Shown here: one piece after another, positions 6,518 to 9,255 of the stretch
Layout: each line of letters starts with the position of its first letter
Numbering within the stretch: the first letter of the stretch is position 1
Source of the DNA: an uncultured Oscillospiraceae bacterium
GTDB lineage: Bacteria > Bacillota > Clostridia > Oscillospirales > Oscillospiraceae
Assembly: GCA_910577915.1 (NCBI GenBank)
Contig: CAJTOM010000082.1
Location: 1 to 9,255, forward strand
Direction of reading: 5' to 3'
Length of the DNA stretch: 9,255 nt
Notes under the pieces: generated by a model
What the model saw: the letters and a program-made list of their open reading frames with translations, nothing else
What the model was told of the DNA's origin: nothing
Database searches by the model: none
Made by a program: the position numbers and the translations under genes

Positions 6518-6526
6518 ATTATAGCA
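6518..6526 (-). promoter_or_regulatory. Possible extended -10 promoter for the amidohydrolase gene
   Basis: On the minus strand the sequence TGCTATAAT is a perfect extended -10 (TGN plus TATAAT), about 58 bases upstream of the amidohydrolase ATG, in the short gap after the transporter stop codon. No good -35 is seen at 17 bases, which extended -10 promoters can tolerate. The core is part of a short palindrome (TATAATTATA), so a chance AT-rich match is possible. If real, the amidohydrolase can be expressed apart from the transporter. Confidence 0.4.
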
Positions 6527-6539
6527 CACACAAAACCCA

Positions 6540-7928
6540 CTATAAAATAGCGGATACCGCCAAAAATACCCCGGTCAGCAGGAAGAAAATCAGTACCAAT
6601 TTCCAGACGAACCGCACCCAGCGGTCATAGGGCACTCCGCCCACCGCCAGGCCGCCCATCACCACCGCCGCCGTGGGCGTGACGATGTTCACCAGCCCCG
6701 AGGCGGACTGGAAGGCGGTGACGATGAGACTGCCGCCGATGCCCGCGAACTGGCCCAGGGGGGCCACGATGGGCACCGACAGGGTGGCCAGCCCCGAGGA
6801 GGAGGGGATCAGCACCGACAGGGGCAGGTAGATGAGATACACCAGCAGGATAAAGGACACGGACCCGGCCCCCTCCAGGGCCCGCTCCCCCCAGTAGAGC
6901 ACCGTGTCGGTGATGGCGCCCCCGTCCATGAGGACGGTGATGCCCCGGCTGATGCCGATGATGAGCCCCACGCCCACTAGGTCCGCCGCCCCGGAGACAA
7001 AGGACTCCACCAGCTCCTCCTCCCCCAGGCCGTAGGCCAGGCCGATGACCACGCCGCCCACAAAGAACAGCCCGCTCAGCTCCGGGAACCACCAGCCCAG
7101 GGTGGGCAGGGCCAGGCCGATCTCGTTAAAGGGGATGACCGCGTAGACCATGATGAGAAACACCACGGCGAAGAGGGCCAGCACGACCTTCCGCCGGAGC
7201 GTGAGCGCGGGGACCTCGCCCCCCTTTTTTTCGTGGAATTTCCGCTCCAGTCCCACCAGCAGGGACTTCTCCGGATGGACGCGGACCCTGCGGGCGTAGG
7301 CGGTGACGTACCAGATGGCGATGGCGTCGAACAGTACCAGCATCAGAAGCCGCAGCCCCAGGCCGTCCCCCAGGCTCACGTCCGCGAAGCCCGAGGCGAT
7401 GCCGGTGGCGAAGGGGTTCACCGTGCTGGCCAGCACCCCGGCCCCGCTGCCCAGCAGTACCACGCCGATGCCCACCAGGGCGTCGTACCCCGCCGCGATG
7501 AACACCGGAATCAGCAGGGGGTAGAAGGCCATGGTCTCCTCCCACATGCCGAAGGAGGTGCCCCCCAGGCTGAAGAGGATCATCAGCACCGGGATGAGCC
7601 AGATCTCCTTCCCCCCCAGCAGGCGCACCACATTGCCCACCCCGGCGTCGATGGCCCCGGTCTTCATGACGACGCCCAGGAAGCCCCCCACCATCAGGAT
7701 GAACAGCGCCACATCCACCGCGTCGTAGAACCCCTGGAAGGAGGCCAGGATCACGTCTCCCGCCCCCTGGGGCTGCTGTTCCACGCTGTGATAGGTCCCC
7801 GCCGCAGGGACCTGCGCCTCTCCTGTCCGCTGATAGGAACCGGCGGGCACCACCCATGTGGCGGCGGCCACCAGGACCAGCAGGATAAAGAGGATGGTAT
7901 AGGCTGTGGGCATTCGAAAATTCTTCAT
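6540..7928 (-). CDS. YfcC/DcuC-family membrane transporter (PF03606 type)
   Basis: A 462-residue multi-spanning carrier resembling the YfcC group of the C4-dicarboxylate anaerobic carrier superfamily, whose members are thought to move carboxylates or amino acids. It starts MKNFRMPTAYTILFILL, with the first helix at about 9-27 and the characteristic VVPAGSYQR directly after. Other family segments are FSLGGTSFGMWEETMAFYPL, STVNPFATGIASG, the loop IPSSSGLATLSVPIVAPLGQ and TPTAAVVMGGLA near the C-terminus. Roughly twelve hydrophobic segments are present, with a cytoplasmic-looking basic stretch around 215-245. ATG 7928 follows GGAGGG at six bases. A longer frame running back to 8249 is rejected because it reads antisense through another gene's repeats. 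The gene is the first of a two-gene operon with the amidohydrolase. A weak TATAAC (7972-7977) could be its -10, but no matching -35 is visible. The substrate is unknown. Confidence 0.9.
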   Translation of the reverse strand: MKNFRMPTAYTILFILLVLVAAATWVVPAGSYQRTGEAQVPAAGTYHSVEQQPQGAGDVILASFQGFYDAVDVALFILMVGGFLGVVMKTGAIDAGVGNVVRLLGGKEIWLIPVLMILFSLGGTSFGMWEETMAFYPLLIPVFIAAGYDALVGIGVVLLGSGAGVLASTVNPFATGIASGFADVSLGDGLGLRLLMLVLFDAIAIWYVTAYARRVRVHPEKSLLVGLERKFHEKKGGEVPALTLRRKVVLALFAVVFLIMVYAVIPFNEIGLALPTLGWWFPELSGLFFVGGVVIGLAYGLGEEELVESFVSGAADLVGVGLIIGISRGITVLMDGGAITDTVLYWGERALEGAGSVSFILLVYLIYLPLSVLIPSSSGLATLSVPIVAPLGQFAGIGGSLIVTAFQSASGLVNIVTPTAAVVMGGLAVGGVPYDRWVRFVWKLVLIFFLLTGVFLAVSAIL

Positions 7929-8020
7929 GTTGCTCCCTCCATTCCCAGGTAGTGTGTGAAAAAGGCGGGGCGTTATACCTGCCGGGGCGGTCTGGATGGA
8001 TTTGACAGGAAGAAGACGGC

Positions 8021-8055
8021 AAAAGGCCCGGATGCGGCATGCATCCGGGCCTTTT
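8021..8055. terminator. Bidirectional intrinsic terminator after the surface-type protein gene
   Basis: A perfect 15-bp stem (8021-8035 with 8041-8055) and a five-base loop end in T-runs on both strands: TTTTT on the plus strand and TTTT on the minus strand. On the minus strand it lies 19 bp past the stop codon of the long acidic protein. It separates that gene from the YfcC operon, which therefore needs its own promoter between about 7930 and 8020. Confidence 0.8.
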
Positions 8056-8073
8056 TGCTGCGATGGAGGAAAG

Positions 8074-9255
8074 TTAAGCGGCGGGAGTGTCAGTGTTGTC
8101 GCCGGAGTTGTCGCCGGAGTTGTCGCCGGAGTTGTCGCCGGAGTTGTCGCCGGAGTTGTCGCTGGTGTTATCGCCGGTGTTATCGCCGGTGTTATCGCCA
8201 GGGTTATCGCCAGGGTTGTCAACGTCACCGCCGGGTTGGTTCTCATCACTGCCTTCGTCGGGCGGAGGCATGGTAGGAATTTCCATATCCTCCGGATTTG
8301 AAAAGCCGATATTCACGCCGAGGGGATATTCTTCCTCATTGCCCTCGGGGTCCACAAACGTCTCGGTGTCAACGACTATTTTTTCGCCGTTATCGCCTGT
8401 CTTGTAGTACTCATAAATCAAGGCAATGGAATAATACCCGTTATAATCATCGACTTCGGCATTGGGGTCGTGAAGAGGGTTGACCGTCTCATTATCTCTG
8501 ACGATTTCGAGGGTATCCATCTGGATGCTGATGGTGTAGCTGTTTGAAGCGGAGGGGTCCTGTACCGCAACGACTGTCCCCTCAACTTCCTCTTCCGTTG
8601 AGTAGATAACATTGCACTCATAGTACAGGGCAAGCTCGCTTGTGTCAACGATGTCGCCCTCTTCCGTTACAGCGACAGAAACGAGGCGCTTAACGAAGAA
8701 TCCTGTCACCTTGCCCTTTTCAGGGTCAAAGGTATAGGAGACTTCCAGCGTATAATGCGTACCGTTTGCGGCGGTTTCGTCGGTGGTTTCAACAACCTTG
8801 CCCGTTGCATTTTCAGGAGCAGGCTCCTTATCGGAATCGGTGTTGTCATCATCTCCGCCGGCGGGGGGCTGGGGCTCGTCCGGCTCATCGGGCGTTTCCG
8901 GATTGTCGGGAATCTCCGGCTCATCCGGTTCGTCCGGCTCCGGCTCGGTGGGGGCGCTGGGCTCGGTGGGAGCGGCTGCGCCCGCCTCGGGCACCTTTTC
9001 CGCACCCGCGCCGGTGATCTCCATGGTCTCCTTCACGCTCTCATGGGCGGTGACCGCGCCCACAACAGCGGTTTCGGCGGCGTCCAGCTTAAAGCCGGCG
9101 GCCTTCTCCGTCAGCTCTACGCTCTCCACAGAGCCCTTTACCTCGGCCTTCACTTCGGCGGCGTCCACGGTCAGCGCGCCCAGCTTGGCAGCCGACTCCA
9201 CCAGCACGGAGGCCCCCTTGGCGGTCTCCGCCACCTTGAGCTTTTCGGCGTAGCC
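8074..9255 (-). CDS. Partial acidic, repeat-bearing protein, probably exported (C-terminal part)
   Basis: Only the last 393 residues are in the window. The reading frame is still open at 9255, so the start and any signal peptide lie outside. I do not recognise a named family. In order there are: residues 1-87, rich in Ala, Val, Glu and Lys with strand-like alternation and two DAAE-containing segments; a Pro/Glu/Asp-rich linker (about 88-150) like those of cell-surface proteins; a domain of about 180 residues (about 151-330) with alternating hydrophobic and polar residues, probably beta-rich and likely folded; and a low-complexity tail of four-residue (P/T/S)(G/S)DN repeats ending TDTPAA. No LPXTG motif or C-terminal membrane helix is seen, so wall anchoring would have to come from the missing part. 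The strongly acidic, low-complexity make-up suggests an extracellular or spore-surface location, which is inference. A terminator follows the TAA stop. Confidence 0.75.
   Translation of the reverse strand, partial: GYAEKLKVAETAKGASVLVESAAKLGALTVDAAEVKAEVKGSVESVELTEKAAGFKLDAAETAVVGAVTAHESVKETMEITGAGAEKVPEAGAAAPTEPSAPTEPEPDEPDEPEIPDNPETPDEPDEPQPPAGGDDDNTDSDKEPAPENATGKVVETTDETAANGTHYTLEVSYTFDPEKGKVTGFFVKRLVSVAVTEEGDIVDTSELALYYECNVIYSTEEEVEGTVVAVQDPSASNSYTISIQMDTLEIVRDNETVNPLHDPNAEVDDYNGYYSIALIYEYYKTGDNGEKIVVDTETFVDPEGNEEEYPLGVNIGFSNPEDMEIPTMPPPDEGSDENQPGGDVDNPGDNPGDNTGDNTGDNTSDNSGDNSGDNSGDNSGDNSGDNTDTPAA
8095..8214 (-). repeat. Ten tandem 12-bp units encoding (P/T/S)(G/S)DN
   Basis: Ten in-frame 12-base units run without interruption. 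Read along the gene they encode PGDN twice, TGDN twice, TSDN once and SGDN five times. The five units nearest the stop codon (8095-8154) are identical at the DNA level. The earlier units differ and mostly use GAT instead of GAC for Asp. A partly matching eleventh unit, DVDN, precedes them (8215-8226). Unit number may vary between strains by slippage without breaking the frame. Confidence 0.95.

Noticed and set aside
6461..6529. N-terminal extension of the amidohydrolase to 6529
   Set aside because: The extra 23 residues have no family similarity and overlap a probable promoter. ATG 6460 has AGGAG at eight bases and starts directly at the DMHTH motif.
8002..8030. Plus-strand promoter from a perfect TTGACA at 8002-8007
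   Set aside because: No -10-like sequence lies 16 to 18 bases downstream, where the GC-rich terminator stem begins, and no plus-strand gene follows.
8095..8214. CRISPR-like array
   Set aside because: The units are 12 bases, contiguous with no spacers, in frame within a coding region, and encode a simple amino-acid repeat.
7929..8249. N-terminal extension of the YfcC-type transporter back to 8249, giving a Thr-Pro-Ala-rich leader
   Set aside because: The extension reads an out-of-frame version of the 12-bp repeats of the upstream gene and crosses its terminator. ATG 7928 has a strong GGAGGG site and begins exactly where family homology starts.

Overview
The window reads as chromosomal DNA from a GC-rich, spore-forming member of the Firmicutes (Bacillota), most likely an Oscillospiraceae-type gut anaerobe. 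The evidence is very high GC in the coding regions, strong GGAGG ribosome binding sites, a SpoVAF/GerA-family spore germination gene, and metabolic proteins typical of amino-acid and peptide fermenting clostridia. The genus is inference. No phage genes, transposase, rRNA, tRNA or CRISPR array is visible. No gap between genes exceeds about 240 bp, so there is no long empty stretch.

Layout from left to right. Two GC-rich hairpins (7-34 and 52-82) lie past the end of a minus-strand class I/II PLP aminotransferase (106-1302), which has a near-consensus sigma-A promoter (1370-1398). Reading away from it is a plus-strand SpoVAF-like germination membrane protein (1516-2934), preceded by a terminator-like hairpin and a possible sigma-G promoter and followed by a 12-bp stem hairpin. 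Next is a plus-strand pair: a DUF819 membrane protein (3174-4451) and an M19 zinc dipeptidase (4621-5592), separated by an unusual set of nested palindromes. A perfect 14-bp stem (5601-5632) closes this pair and also faces the opposite-strand pair: a PF04909 amidohydrolase (5651-6460) preceded in its own direction by a YfcC/DcuC-family transporter (6540-7928). A bidirectional terminator (8021-8055) separates that operon from the 3' end of a large, acidic, repeat-bearing, probably exported protein (8074 to beyond 9255, minus strand), which is cut by the window edge.

Functionally, the centre of the window holds two transporter-plus-metallohydrolase modules on opposite strands that converge on one terminator. 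The first plausibly takes up and splits dipeptides. The second imports, or exchanges, an unidentified carboxylate or amino-acid-like compound and processes it with an amidohydrolase. The aminotransferase fits the same amino-acid catabolic theme, but nothing in the sequence ties it to them by transcription. The substrates are not determined by the sequence.

I did not find a clearly novel multi-gene system. The observations most worth checking are the palindrome cluster between the DUF819 and dipeptidase genes, the AT-rich inverted repeat upstream of the DUF819 promoter, the stand-alone spoVAF with its promoter geometry, and the mosaic composition and polarised 12-bp repeat array of the partial surface-type protein.
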